A stretch of DNA of 64,000 bases from Sclerotinia nivalis (GCA_029531795.1 JAPEIS010000012.1:248001-312000); one strand, 5' to 3'. Positions 36,680 through 50,896 are shown, numbered from the stretch's first letter. Translations and numbers: made by a program. The notes: a model not told the origin generated them from the letters alone.

Positions 36680-37925
36680 GGTAGGAATATGCTGGAGATT
36701 CGAGAAAATAAGTGCCAAAGTTTGGATATGATGGTGGATGAAGAGGAATGAGATGATGAGATGAGAAGGTTGAGAGAGAAGGGATGGGACGGGAATTCAT
36801 ATAGGCCCAGAGAAGGGGAACTATGATTATAATGCAGATTATGGAAATGAGGATTAGGACGCCGATGACGAGGTTGGTTTCATCGTACATAACGGAAATG
36901 GGGATTGTTGGGTGGTATGTGACTGCCGACGAGGCACAAATGTACTGGCTGAGCTATCAGGCTCCGGGGTTATGATGGGAGATCTTATTCAGGATACCAT
37001 TGAATATTCGACGAAATATGACCAAATATCAGGTAGAATATCGCATCATAAATGGAAAATTAGGAACACAATAACTACAACCATTGAAGAGGGGTATTGA
37101 TTGCGGTTGTAAGCATCGCGAAGAAAGTTTATCATAACTCAATCGTCCGTGGGTTTTACACATGTACATGAGTCTGAACAAAAGCAACCGACAAGTGAGA
37201 TACTTTATCTCTTAACAGAAAATCTGTCAGAAGATATGCCAAATTTCTCCACTCTTTCGAGCTACCATCACATAAGCATTGTGTATAGATCTTCCATCTC
37301 CTGTTCCATAATAGGAAGTGATTATTGATCTGATGTGGCACAGTGGTAGCAAAGTTTCATAGCTGGGCGCACAAGCTGAGAAAATATCGCCGGTGCCGTG
37401 ATACACGTAAAGGTTGGCTACTGAGAATACCCACACTGGAACGTTGCTTTCCCAAACTTTGATTGAGAGCAAATATCGGGGTGTAGAGTATCGATGACGG
37501 AAGTCTCAAGCTCAATAAGTGTCAGAAATGACGTTTTAGAATGAGCAAACAGAATATCTCTCAAATATAGATTAGCAACGAGAGATTCAAAGTGCAGCTC
37601 TCAAACATAATTCCATACCAGAGTTGTACAGATGTCTCAAACTACTCAAAACACTATTTTGGTGAGAACTTATCGCCAGTTTGAGCGACGAAGCAGACCA
37701 ATACTGACTTCGTTTTTTTTTCAATACAATGAATTCAAGGCCATCATCTCAGACATCATCCTTCACTGACGCAGATGAATAATCAACGAGAAACATGGTG
37801 TATTATTTACCAAGTCTCAAGATGTTGTCGTCCTCAAACTCACCTCAAAACCCAAACACCACACACCCAATTCTCTCGAAAGTATTATCTCTCCATTACA
37901 AAAGTCGAAAAACCTAAGCTTCAAA
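36680..37925. other. Divergent intergenic region
   Basis: This region lies between the small secreted protein (minus) and the UstYa-like gene (plus), so it could carry shared control sites. No motif could be singled out and short frames on both strands are unsupported. Confidence 0.4.
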
Positions 37926-38826
37926 ATGCGGGCCAAGCTCACAGATAAAATTTATGTTTTTGAAGAAATCCAGGGTCAGCCGGAACCAACAAGTCGAACT
38001 TCTCTTCTTGCATCCGAGTATGGAAGGCTGGAAGAAGAGGAAGAAGGTCTTTGTTCGCAGATCTTCCTCGTCTTGGTTTTCTTCATCTTCTTCATTAGTA
38101 TCTGTTTGACCGGCTTTTGGATTGGTGGTCGTTGGGATCACAGTGCTGAAAAAATATGTACGGATTATGTTTCGCAATATTGTAGGTACATACTGTATGG
38201 ATGTGTACCCGTGGAACTGTTGGCTAACAATTTCACGACAGCTCCAGTTGTCGAGGATCTGAGGCTTTCGTATACTACGACAGCTTTCAATGGATCACTT
38301 CTTAAACCCAATGAGTATCGACAAGATGCAGGTCCAGAAGTTGACGCAGCCTGGGATAATTTGGGAATCAATTACCGTGGAGTCGTCATTCCTGCAGCAT
38401 TCGCGGCCAGATCTGGAATCGAAACAGATCAAGTAAAAATCAATGAGAAGTATGGTGGAGGTTACCCTGCCAATCTAGAAGGCTTGAAGCAGCTTCGTTG
38501 TTTGAATCTTCTCCGACAAGGACTATGGTATAATTTTGATTATTACCAGAAGAAAGGAGAAGGCGCTTTCAAGAATGATAGTCCGAAATTGAAGCTTCAC
38601 GTTTGTAAGTAACTCATGATGGCATCCGGAATGAATACTAATGTTCATGGTTTTGATAGCCCATTGTCTTGATCTTTTGCGTCAACAATTGATGTGTACA
38701 GTTGACATTGGTGTAATGGGTCAGGTTTGGGTACACCCCGAAACTCCAGAGGCATACGTTGATTTCAACACGAAGCACAGGTGTCGAGATTTCGATGCAG
38801 TGAGGGACTGGGCTAAAGAGCGATAA
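37926..38826 (+). CDS. UstYa-like (DUF3328) membrane protein (2 exons)
   Basis: Exons 37926-38604 and 38660-38826 (55-bp intron, GTAAGT...GATAG) give 281 aa. A hydrophilic N-terminus (EEEEEG) precedes one membrane segment at about 43-67, then a lumenal domain of the DUF3328/UstYa type. Family members normally have two HxxHC motifs, each followed by LxxLRQ. The second is intact: H225-V-S-H228-C229, LDLLRQ, then LMC and VDIG. In the first, both His are replaced: K188-Q-L-R191-C192 followed by LNLLRQ. UstYa proteins carry out oxidative cyclisation, chlorination and similar steps, notably on ribosomal peptides such as ustiloxin. Loss of half the metal-binding set makes activity doubtful or different. 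Nearest neighbours are a tiny secreted protein and a broken FAD oxidase. The ATG choice follows an AAA context. Confidence 0.85.
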
Positions 38827-41387
38827 ATGCCTATGGATCTACCGGATGACTTCTTACAACCGCCAAAGAAGGAGGACACAATATATTCAGAATATCCATG
38901 AGCTAAAGCAGTTAGATCTCTGATGCGAGAAATGATTTGTATGAAGATTCGAGATGTTGGACATACTGCATTGCCATCAGCCTTTATGCTGTCAGAAGAG
39001 AAAATGAAGGGCAAATCGTGCTTGGAACATTCGTTTGTTAGGTCCCCCTGATGAATTGTTTCGAAGATAGTAATTTAAATGACATATGAGGGTTTCAAAT
39101 AGATCTTGTTGCATTTTAAGTTTTCTATTGGTCGATTAGTCGGCTGTAGATTCAAACTGCCAAGCCTTCCATTTGTACTTAGAATTCTACAAATAATCTT
39201 CACAGCTCACTATCACCTTCATCTAGTGTCTTCTGCTTCTCGTGCTTCTCGGTTTGCTTCAATCGGATTCTTGTGAATTTTATCACACGTTCCATGCGGG
39301 ACAGCGGCCCTTGCTCAACCCGAAACAATTGGATAGTGGAAGAGGATGCACCAACGCTGAGCGCATTTTTGTCTGTAGCGAATATGAGAACTTGGTATGC
39401 GACCGATTTTCATTAAAGCAGAGCTTGGGACCCAATTTGTAATATTTTCTTCTTGATTAAAGAATAGTGAATCGCCCTACGAAGAAGCAGAATGGTGTCT
39501 GAAGAATTCAGGAAAAATATTGGAATAGAATGTTCAAAGAGGCGGAAATATCTGGTTTTTCCGAACCTAGAATCTGTCGGATTGTCAAAAAACTCCAAGG
39601 TATACGATTCGATAATCTTGTTTAGCAAGTGTATACGGGCGAGGATTTGACATTGATAGAAAGGCAAAAATGATGACTGCGATATGTTCAAGGCTGATAA
39701 TGGACGCGACAGTCGTCGTATGTTAATAGTTTTTTTTTATGTCTGTGGATATCGCCAGTGAGCAGGAGTGGGGAATTTTCCACAGTTATGGGTGATGGAA
39801 GAAAGAAAGAATTCGGAAATTAAATGGTATTTCTCACTTAACGTGGCGACTATGGCTAGTATTCATTAACGTCTAACTAATACAACACGTTCCAGTCTTT
39901 ATGGTCATCATTATCAGCTTCTGAAGATGTAAGCAAATTGAACCATCCTTTTCTTATTCCGTCGGACATTTGTCAATTGTATGTAAAGAAGTTGAGTGAT
40001 CCAGGATCTATTATCAAACTAAAGTAAATTGTAAGAAATACTCCAACCTAGTGTTCAATTTATGCAATGTCACACGAATAATTGCTTCTCCCTTATAACA
40101 TCCCATCACTTCGAATCTCGCTTGAGAAGAACACTACTCTCACCGCGCAAACTTTCAACGAGATGGCGGTTACAGGATAGTAAAGAAACGGTGTATATAC
40201 TTAAGAAAGCATCGCAAAGAAAAGTATCTTTTCTCTGACATATCAGAAGCAGTATGGGTGCCGCATCGGACCCATCCCATCCGTTACATACCTATCAAAA
40301 CCGCAGCATCCAACCTACTTTCAGTCCTTTGTAAAAGAACATTCAATTCCATCCACAATCTTACTTACTACTACCACGAATAAAATTAACACTCCCGTAA
40401 TGAAATTGAAATAGTACAATGCGGTTTGTAACTAAATAATTTCATACCATGGGTTTAATCACTTTCCGTCACTTATTGGTGTGCTTGAACGATCCCAGTT
40501 TGGCTCTCAAGGGGATTGTGTTGCGTTGGGATCTATGCCATCCTAACCATGTATGTTCAGCTTTTCAGTTCTGCTATTTATTTTTGAGGGGCGGGGTTGG
40601 TTCCTTTTGCTCCATCAGATATCAGAGCACAGATAGTGTAGTGGCTATGCCACTGCGTGGCTGTGGGCTATTGGGGTTCTTGGTGCACAATGATTGACTA
40701 CAGCCCAGTTGATAATAAGAAGGATATAATGCACCTTTTAAAGTAGACAGGAAGTAGTTGAACCTCAATGTATAACAGCTTTCAATTTGCTTGAAGTGAC
40801 TTTAATTTTTTGATTTGTTCCCTCCAACTCTGTTCTCGGGAAATAGGGGCGAACTTATAGTGTATTAGAATTGACGGTAGGATATGACCACAGGGGGATG
40901 AATGGAAAACGGAGGAATCTATCCAATGAAAAAAGTATAGGTAGGAGTAGTTTTGAATCACCAGACCCAAAACGTGTATTCGAGCAAGCTCATAGGATCA
41001 AGACTTATTTCTTGTTCATCTGGATCACGTAGTACCCGATGTCGTTCGAACCTAGATGTGGCTTCACTTGAAACTGCAAAGGAAAGATCTCATGTAGTAA
41101 GAGATTCAATATTCATGCATTGCGACGCAAAAGTGACTGGTAAGAGAGATCACTTTCAACCCATCGTTTCACTGATGAACTACCGGCGAATGTTATGCTC
41201 TGTGTGGCACTAGCAACTAGAAAGTCTCTCGATTATACTACAAGCCCTTCTTCTTAACACCACGTCTTCATTACGCAGAACATTTCGCGTCGAAAGCTAC
41301 CGAGCCTTTATTTCTTTTTTTAGGCGTGCATCATTCTGAACACTACTTACGCTTGTACTCCCATCCTGAGACATTTCCATGACACAT

Positions 41388-41739
41388 TCGGTCTTTTGCC
41401 CAATACCCTTCGAACCTATTCCAAATCCTGCACTCCTCGTAGCTTCAGTGGTCACACGGTCACATCCGCACATATTCGGTCCTTTCCCCATGAACCTCCA
41501 TATCTATTAGTTGACGAAGCCAACCCACAATACCCCCGCCAACACCGTCCCACCCACGCCGTCATAACTTGGCTTTCTTTACATATCCACCCATATCGGC
41601 CCTTTCCCCAACCTACCCACTTTCCCGCTTCCCATCTTCGCGCTCCGATCCGCTCCGCAGAATTATCTCAACTAGTCAAAATATGATTGCCGGAAACAAA
41701 ATCTCCACCGAAAGCAGAATCAATTCGGTCCTTTCCCCA
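41388..41739. repeat. Four dispersed copies of a 16-bp word
   Basis: TTCGGTCCTTTCCCCA occurs exactly at 41475-41490 and 41724-41739, with one mismatch-variant (ATCGGCCCTTTCCCCA) at 41595-41610 and a weaker one (TTCGGTCTTTTGCCCA) at 41388-41403. Spacings are 87, about 120 and about 129 bp. Confidence 0.7.
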
Positions 41740-44676
41740 GTAGTTTTGACCCAATCTCCACGAAGCTCCTCATCCCAACTGTTGGAACCTGTCCATGCCC
41801 GAGTGGGTCCTCTCGCCGATCCTTAAGCTTCTGACTCAACCAAAGTCCCACCGTGAAATCAACATACCATGCTCATAAGGGCGGAAATCAGTATTTTCCC
41901 CCAATTCGCGGATCCCAATATCCTCTCCTACAATCCTCATCTTAAACCTACGTAGCACACATCAAGCTCTTTTTTCATTGTCTAAAACTCCTAATCAGGG
42001 GTCATGCACACCCGTCATTCGAGATTCGACCTCCAATGACTTTTTTCACTTGAAGTCATTTTTGTCTTGCAAAAGTTTTCACGCTGCATCCCACTTTTAA
42101 GCCCTAAACCCCCATGGATACGCAAATGTTGGGCGCCTCATATTGCGTAGTTCCCGCTCTTAACCTATTGCCAACAAGTTCTAGTATTTTATAGCTGTTA
42201 GAACCGCATAGCTCGATCCCTATAGAATATACTGGTTGCTTTGTGCGCGATAAGCGGTTTGACAGTAGTTAGATGTCCGAGCGGGAAGAAATTTCAAGTT
42301 GGTTGAACAGTGCGCTGATCGATCTTTCCGCTCCCAAACTTTATTTCAAGGTTTAACTAACTTATGTTAACCTACATCCATATCATAAAAGAATAATCCC
42401 GCGAAAATCGAAAAACAAATTCTTGAGATATTTCCGAATCTTAGTGTTGTTTGTTGTTTGTAGTGCTACGATAACTAGAGGTTGCATTAGATGGATGAAA
42501 GTTCGTTGGCAAGTTCGATTGAAATTTCTGCACGCACGTAGTTGGCACCTTTCTTGGCTTACCGTGTACAGAGATTATCGGGCGGGACCGCCATCTCCCT
42601 TCAAAATTCAGATTATTCAGGGTTCAAGTAGTGTTGATGTTCTGATTGTTTTCCTGCCTTCTGTTTGGACTTATAACCTTGTAGAATCCTGAAGTTTTGG
42701 CTATTGGTTTGATATAAGGATTTGATTTACGATTGTTACCTGATCAATGGTGTAGTCCACTTTGAAACAGCTGCGCAAAAATCAAAGAAAATTCGTTGAT
42801 CTACCTATAATATATTTGTTTCGTTGCAGGTCCAACCCCAGAGCCAAAGCTTTCGTGATGAAGACATTTGTTACATGAGGGCTAGCAGTAGATATTGGTA
42901 CCGATATTGACTCAATATACTCAAACTTTGGAGCGATGTTGATTAACCCAAACTCTTATTTGAATGTGGATTGGAGTCAGTGACCCTCACTAGAGGTCAA
43001 GAAACAAACCAGAATTCCTGGTGTAGTACACCTCGCTTTGAATATCTACATTCACAAGCAACTTGAAGAGACAATTCCATAATAGACAGCTTAACATATA
43101 AACTACAAATAAAAAATTTGCCCTCTTTGTTCTCTTGGTGAGGAATTGATCAAGTTGTTAGTAAGTACTTCCCTCATACTCCCGAGATCTTCAACTGAGT
43201 ATCATAAGACCATACATTCTCCATCGAAATTGTCACAGATCGCATGCAATAGAATATACAAGCTTTTCTAGCGCCGAAGATCGGTAACCACCAGTTCGTT
43301 CAATTCATGATGAAGATAAGAAATGTTTCACAACTGTTGCTTGACATATTCAATTGACTCTACAGAATTGAAGTTCCATTACACAACAGTTTTAACAGAG
43401 AAGTTGTGTAACTTATATTTTACTCCAAATTCTGCAATATGCATGTATAAGTAGTAATCATTCATGCAAATCTAAACTTGCGCTCGTGTGCACAGCGTAA
43501 TATCCGTGGAGATTTTTATTCTGCTCGTTGTTTGGATACATCAATAGCGATAACAATGTTTCACCACATCTAAAGCGTTCTGTTTTAAAATTTGTGTGCA
43601 GGATTAGCGCCGCTGGTTTATTCAATCTAGTGTTGATCGATGATATATATGATTTCGCATATTGAGTATATTAAAGGCGACAACATGATTTCGGAAGATC
43701 AAAGCCTGGTTGAAGGGTCTAATGTGGTCACACGTGTTCTATCTATCATACAGTGACGGGGGTTGGGCAATAGACGTGATCACAAGATACGATTTTTCCT
43801 TCTCAAATGTGATGAATATGATGAGACTTTGGCGGTTAGAGGTGCGGGGAGCAAAATGAAGGGACATTTACTTAGGACGACGAATAGGATGATGACTGGG
43901 CGGGAAACAATTTCCCCAGATTTTCACATGTAAGCTTTTATTTCTAGCAGTTAAGTTGGCAGCAGTGGCAAGTTCCCGTCTAAGGGTCTTACCCCCACTT
44001 TCCATCAGGAAGACAGTTAATTTATCAGCCGTGTTCCTAAACCAGAAGAGATGAAGATATATTACTCTAGCATCCGACACACTATACCAGCCTAGCATCC
44101 AAGAAAACTTTCGATAGCCCTATCTCATTATCAGGTTATTCAAAAGATATTTTTAATGCCTCAACTCCATACCTTTTGGAGTTCAATGGGTCCTTAATGC
44201 TAGTCGATATATCAAAATGGGTACTTGTGAACACTCGGGTCCAAAATCAACCACCCCACACTGAGAATATGATAGGGAAATGCATATTATTTTAACGGAG
44301 AGTATCGGAGAATTGTTTAAGATTTACCCTCAATTTTCTAGAATTGAAAGTTGCAGCAGTAGTGGGAGGCAAATGCTTCGTATTAAAATATCGGCAGGTT
44401 TTCACCATAGAATTGATTGTCCATCATGATAAAGAATAATCCATTATTGTATCATTCCATCAATCGCCCCATGCCAATGAATGCCAATCAAGCCATCTTT
44501 AATTCATGCAGATATGCAGATATGCAGATCCAATCACATGCGATATAACTAGTCCAACATTGGTCCCTCGAAATTGCATATCCACGACACGAGCCTGGCC
44601 TAGATGCAGGGCCAAGTCCCTAGGTATGTTTGTGTACAGCTCTGGTGAAACTATATGATAAGAACTCAAAAGGTTT

Positions 44677-44707
44677 GGTATCGTGACCTTGTCGAGGTCA
44701 CGATACC
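44677..44707. repeat. Perfect 13-bp inverted repeat with 5-nt loop
   Basis: GGTATCGTGACCT (44677-44689) and its exact complement AGGTCACGATACC (44695-44707) flank TGTCG. As DNA or RNA this is a strong stem-loop. No gene is adjacent. Confidence 0.85.
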
Positions 44708-46289
44708 TGTGTACATACTCGGGGTACACGAGAACGTGACCTTCGTCTGACCATGGTGGGGTCTCTCACTTGGGGTGGTGAGGCCGGTTTGATGCTGGAA
44801 TAGGGTTGTTCCGTGGTTTTTTGGATCGATGGATAAGCTGATGTAGATAAACTATGTACCGATACTTCCGGTACCAAGGTTCGGCATGGAAACGCATGTA
44901 TTTTCCGGCATTTTCCGGCATCGTAATATATATCTTCATTGTACATCTGAAGTTTAAATAGGGATGAGATACCAGGGAGTTAGGTCCCTACTTACATGCT
45001 CCCATGTATCATACCACGATTATGTACTTCCATGTCTTGTTCCTGTTCAAAAGATTGATTAGTCCTGTGTGACCCGAGTATTGACATACCCCTCATCGCC
45101 GTTATGACTGGTATTTTTGTACACAGGAAAAAATCCAAAATCCATGGATTTAAAGCTCATGAGCAATGCATATCAACTAGAAGATAAGGACGAACTTCTA
45201 AATCAGATGATCTCGAATAATCTTTCACGAGTCATGAAATAATTTACATCTGACAGCTTCTTTGTAGCTACCCCGCATTCTCTTGGCATTTTCGTACACC
45301 ACCCACACAGAAGTGAAACAGAGGCTTGAAGATATAAATTCTCAACCACTCATCATCGCCAACCGTTATTGTACGACGCTGTGTGAATTGACTAGTCATA
45401 TCTCACATCTCATCTGCGTCCACTTCTCCCACGATAAGGGGACAAAAACGCCTTTGTGACGCCCATTTACCCCTCTAAACTCAAACACCTCTGAAATTCT
45501 CCTGATTATCACATGAATTTTTCGTCCGAAGATGGGCAAAACCCAAAAGGCCTTTACGCCCAGCGGCTATTGTATTACATAACCCCTTCGTAGTCTGATA
45601 GAGGTTATTATTCGGATAATATTCGGAATGGTACGTTGTTTAAATTACTTGCATATGAAAAGCGTGGGATTTCGAACGTTCTTCGTATTACAATTTTAGA
45701 AAATCAGAAGATTTTCTTCTTAAATTCTCATTTCCAAAAGGTTGAAGTATCGATAGTAAAAATTGAGATGGAGGAAATTCAAGGAATGATTAGCCAATCA
45801 ATATTCATGAAAGCTGGTGAGCCCCTAAATTTACCGAATACACGGGACGGAAAGGGAATAATACCAAGCATTTCATCTCCCATTAGGGATCTAGATCGGC
45901 TAAACAAGCCATCAAACCCCGACATCATTACCTATCACCTCGCAATCTTCGAATTTCTGGAAAGTTCCGGGAGATCCTCAAACTTCATGCAAGCTCTGCT
46001 CCTGAATACCTTTTTTCGTGCTGTGTAACGCGCCATGCTGCATTCATCATCCCGCTATATCCAACACATCCAAGCTTGCATGTACTAATGACTTCATAAG
46101 CTGTGCAACACCAACAGCGTGACCTTTCAAACACAATGGCGTGCTCTAGTTATATATGCGATGTCGGGGTAAAGTTTTATGCAAGCAAATACAGCAGACC
46201 AGACAATCCTCGCCAAGAGCAAGAAGCAAGCCCTCCCATTTCATACCTTGGTATCGGATTTTTAATTCCGTCTTGCTCGTAGGATGATA

Positions 46290-46309
46290 TGATATGATAT
46301 ATCATATCA
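46290..46309. repeat. 20-bp perfect palindrome
   Basis: TGATATGATATATCATATCA reads the same on both strands. It is AT-rich and follows a GATAT run, so slippage may have produced it. Confidence 0.7.
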
Positions 46310-49300
46310 CTTTCCAGCGACTTGCATTACATTAGATGCGAACTATTGAGAGGCGAATTCTTCTTGAGGTGCAGTGTGCAGAAACGCATATGAAGGGATG
46401 AAATTAAGAATACTTCTCTTAGCATAACACAAGCCAAGCTTGACTGAAATCTGGGTGAACACTGATTGATGACTTGCAGCTGCGCCGAACATGTACAAAT
46501 GCACTGCAATCATACCAATAGAATGAATCAAACCTACCAATTCTCCTATGGCGTTGAATTCACTACAATCCATTTTACCCGGTAGAATATTCTAACCATC
46601 AATTGATCAATACGAGCTTTCTTTACCGAAAACAAAGAGATAGCAAAGCTTTCGGTTCCACATAAATGTTAAATCCCACCCAATTGCTTGATACTCACAT
46701 TCACCCATCCATCGAATCCATCCATCCCCCACGCTATCCCGTGCAAAAACGCGCACAACATCATTAATATCCCACGAGGCTGAGCTTCAAGGTTTCAAAA
46801 GTACCTAGTAGGCGCTTAACATGCCTACGTAGTATATCCATCCTCCTCACAATATCAAAAGTCCAAGCTTCTAGGCGTCACAATGGTCCGTGACCACGGG
46901 CGGCAATAAAAATGAGGATGCGTGACCACCACTTTTGAAAAGTAGACTTAAACCCAACCCGGCTAGGCTGCATAAGTGGTCGCATCGGGAATTTTGTATA
47001 TGGTTGGTAGTACTTTGGTACTTGGTGCTTAATTTGCGCATGACATTTATATTCAGGGAGGGTTGTATTGTATGGTCCCAGGATCGTGCGTGAGACTTTT
47101 GGTAAGTGATGGTTGAGTTTCGTTCTTGGTGACATTGCGGCGAGTGGGTGAAGTTTGAGTCGATTTTCGCGGTAATGAGCATTTGTAATGCGTTGATTAT
47201 CAGATACCGGTAGTATGAAACTTTCCTTCGTTGAAAAGGTACCTCGGAATCTAGACTAGTTAGATTGATTGTCCTTTAGGCCGCTTGGAAGTAAGTGATA
47301 TTCTGACGCAAGGGTCAACTCATGGCGTACCAAGCTGTCCTAATGCAAAGCCTTACCGTCTATTCTCACATTCCTTTTCCTGTTTAAGATTTACCTTCCG
47401 CACGACCCCATTTCCTCTTGCAAAGTGTACGGAAGTAGACATGCATAATTGGGGTCGCGCGACAATTTTAGTGAGCCATTGCGCTCGTGGCGTGAGGTTT
47501 GCTACCAATCCAGACCATGGCTTACTCGAAGATGTTTCAAGAACGGCGCTTAATCCCCATTTATCCAATTCCATTCTTCCCCACATTGCCCATGCCCTGC
47601 CCACCAATATATTTCGGCATAATCCGAAGTGATGCCTGGAATATGTGAACGTATTGTCCTCTTTTGTCTAGACGGCGCTTAGGTAATTGAGACGTGGATG
47701 TTGGGCTGATGGGATTGAGATGAGTTTTGGAAGAATGTGAAATAATTGAGGTGAAGAGTGGTATGAGAGGTGAAGACTACGTACGAACAGACGCGAATAC
47801 TAATGGATGAACCCTCCAACTTCCCATAGGTTAAGATCATGAAAATTTCACTTAGCTCATCGTGGCCTCTCTCTTCCTCAATCCTCAGACTTCGTGGTCC
47901 GATGCGTTCCCGCGAACACCTCACCTCCCAAGAAGCCTCAGCAGTGAACTCCATCCATAAACTCTATCCAATCCTCACATCCGAGGCGCAAAACTCAAAT
48001 CGACTCAGCCATCCTTTTGATTGCAAATCCATGAGTCTAAAATAGTGACTATCCCAGCGGTTCCACCGCAAAATCCGGGGTAAAAATAACTGGCAGCCTA
48101 GAGAGCACGTTCCCCCCTTCGCTTCCCCCGAAATCCCATAATATCCAATGCCACAACATTTTCTTTTCCGAAGCCTAGTCTTCGCTCAACCTACTCGTGC
48201 GGCTAGCAAGTATAGAACTCCGAAACTCTAAGCACATACCTCACAATGGTAGTTAAAACCACCACAACCACCACCTAATAATTTAGCTCTCCGAGTTTTA
48301 TACTTCCCGTAACACAAATGGCTGTACATAGTAAACTCAAGTTCAAAATGCGGGGTGCATGATTTTCGCTAAAGGAAGATAAGACATCGTTAGAAGTAAA
48401 TGAAAAAGGATATGCACGACAGTATAACATGAAGTAGCGTTTGAGTTTGAACTCAGCTCTATGGTGGGGAAGATAAGAAGATGTTGATATGAATGGTATT
48501 AGCTTCCTCGCCACCGTCATCAGAACCGTGGGATTTCAATAGACACTACACTAAGAAGAAGAAGTTCATTTGCATTACTTTAGAATATAGATAAGATAAA
48601 CAAAATCTCAACCGCTCTAACAGCCAAGGCGTTTAATTCCTTAAACTCGTAGGCTATTGACTTACCAATTTGACTCAATAAGTCCAGTAATGAACGTAGC
48701 ACCACTTAGTCTAGCATCCGATTCCTCCTACTAAAATCCATGATCATGTAACCCTTACTTTAGTTATCCGTCAATGCTAACGCCACTACATATTCAATCT
48801 CAAAGCCATCTTCCCACTAATCAACCTAAAAGTACACTTGTACCTCTCATCGCGGCTCTCAGATCCAAAGGGCAGATAACACCAACCAACGAAATAGTAC
48901 TATCTATCCATATGTGTAAATCACCAGTACTAACTAGTAGGGAAGATAGATAGAATCAAAAATTTCGATAGATAATCTTTTTGTATCAATGTACCCCGAG
49001 TCTAAAGTTCAAGATTCAGGGTCCTCCACTTGCATTTTTAGATCACCAATTTCCAATTCCCAACTATGTATTAAATTTTAACTCTGAACGAGCATTCGAG
49101 TGCCGAGGGCAAGACTTTCCCGTTGGAGAATGGGAATTCGGGAGATGGTAGACGGGGGATGGGAGATCATAGGAATGGAATACTCAAATGCAGGATTATA
49201 CCCAAAACGTATACCTAGCACAGCAGGAGAAGTGCAAAAAAGAACAGGAAAAAAAATTCTAGAAGATCGACATTTGAGTTATTTGATACCACATTCAGTA

Positions 49301-49810
49301 TCTCTGTATCTTATCTGATTTCCATGGAACTTCTCAAATACTTTCTTTGTACTAGGTATACCGAGTCCCGATCCGATACTTTCATCAATTGATCTTCTCA
49401 GGAAGCGATTTTCCCGTCAGTTTTTAACATCTGTAACCTAAATGCCCAAAACACGACGAAAGATTCCCGATCGCGAGGTTGGGTATCCGTACTGTACCTA
49501 CTACGTGAGATCTTGGCAGGTACATATATGCATTTGTGATATTTATACCGAGTATGTAAAGATCGACAAGTTGCCACCTCTTTCTTTCTCCGTGATGTTC
49601 TTTTATTCTCGTTGATCGACAAGTGATCATCCATCCATACATACATATATTACCAAAAAACGAGTTTTTAATTAAGTTAAGGTTTTTACATTCTAGAACT
49701 TTACTTGAGGGTTTGGATGGAGGATACGTGTTCGCGCACCATTTTCTCCTCGATTGATTATTCTGTGGACAACAAGATTGTATGTCTCCCAACATCATCA
49801 TCACTTCATT

Positions 49811-49836
49811 GATGATGATGATGATGATGATGATGA
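49811..49836. repeat. (GAT)n microsatellite
   Basis: About 8.5 GAT units; non-coding here, unlike the same triplet runs in the genes at 1-1452 and 2063-2749. Confidence 0.9.
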
Positions 49837-50896
49837 ACTTTCTTTTCGAATCTCAAATCATCGTCACCGTACGTTGTTCAGAAATGACATCATTTTTCCA
49901 TCCATCCCAGCTCGCGTCTGGTGGTGGCGTAGAATAAAGCTTCAGGGATATTAGGTACTTGCTGGTTGGAACTAGAACTTTCGTATATCTCACTTGGAAG
50001 TATTATACAGCAAATCATTCGTTGGCACTGTTACGAACGAGTGTTCCGTATAACCACCACACACGAAATTGCATTCGAGAAATTTCCTCCATGTATTGCA
50101 CCATGCATATAATTGATATTTCCTCGCTTGCTATCTATCTTTCCCATCTCCTCCCGAATTTCCTTCAAACCTCGTATTCAATGCCCCAAACACTTCATTT
50201 CCTCATCGCTCCCTGAATCCCATCCTTCCTCTTTTACACATCTAATCTTTCCAATTAAATGATACCCAACCAATAAGAAAATCCCCTGATAGTTCTAGAC
50301 CACCGGATTCATCTCCTCCCCAAACGATTGGCCAGTTCTAGAATCCCATTTTGCAATTTTGCGAATTTTTCGCATGCGAGAAATGTTCTTTTCCTTGATT
50401 TTCCGTTCTTGGTGCATGCATGATTGTGAGCTAGCTGGTGTTGGTCTGTGGTATCCTGGTGATAAGCCTCTTTAATTGAAAATAGTATTGAGTGCAGCTC
50501 AGGGAGCGTTGGTGTATTGACAGAATGGATACTTATATTTTGTAAAATGCAGAGAATATTTCATGGGGATGGGGCTTGAGCGGGTGTTTGAAAAGTAGTT
50601 TTGATGATGTGAATTTGTGTAGCGAAGATAATTAAGGGGAGGAAGAGTTTGATAGATTCCCCTTGGAGAATCACAAATGCTTTTCGAGAGTTTGTCCTAC
50701 TAGATTAGATTAGATGAGGTAGAAAAATGTGATGATCTATCTCATCGCGATGCTATTGGTCTGTGCATTTGATTACTAGGTGATCTTTCCTGTATCTAAG
50801 ATCTTTATTGGATTCGTAAGAGGAAAACTCCTCTCCTCTCCTTACAAAGTAGAACTATCATCACCCATCCTATCCCGCAGTAACACAATCGCTCAT

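Noticed and set aside
41396..41826. Overlapping Pro/His-rich frames
   Set aside because: The composition follows from the C-rich repeats in the DNA; two frames overlap and neither shows coding character.
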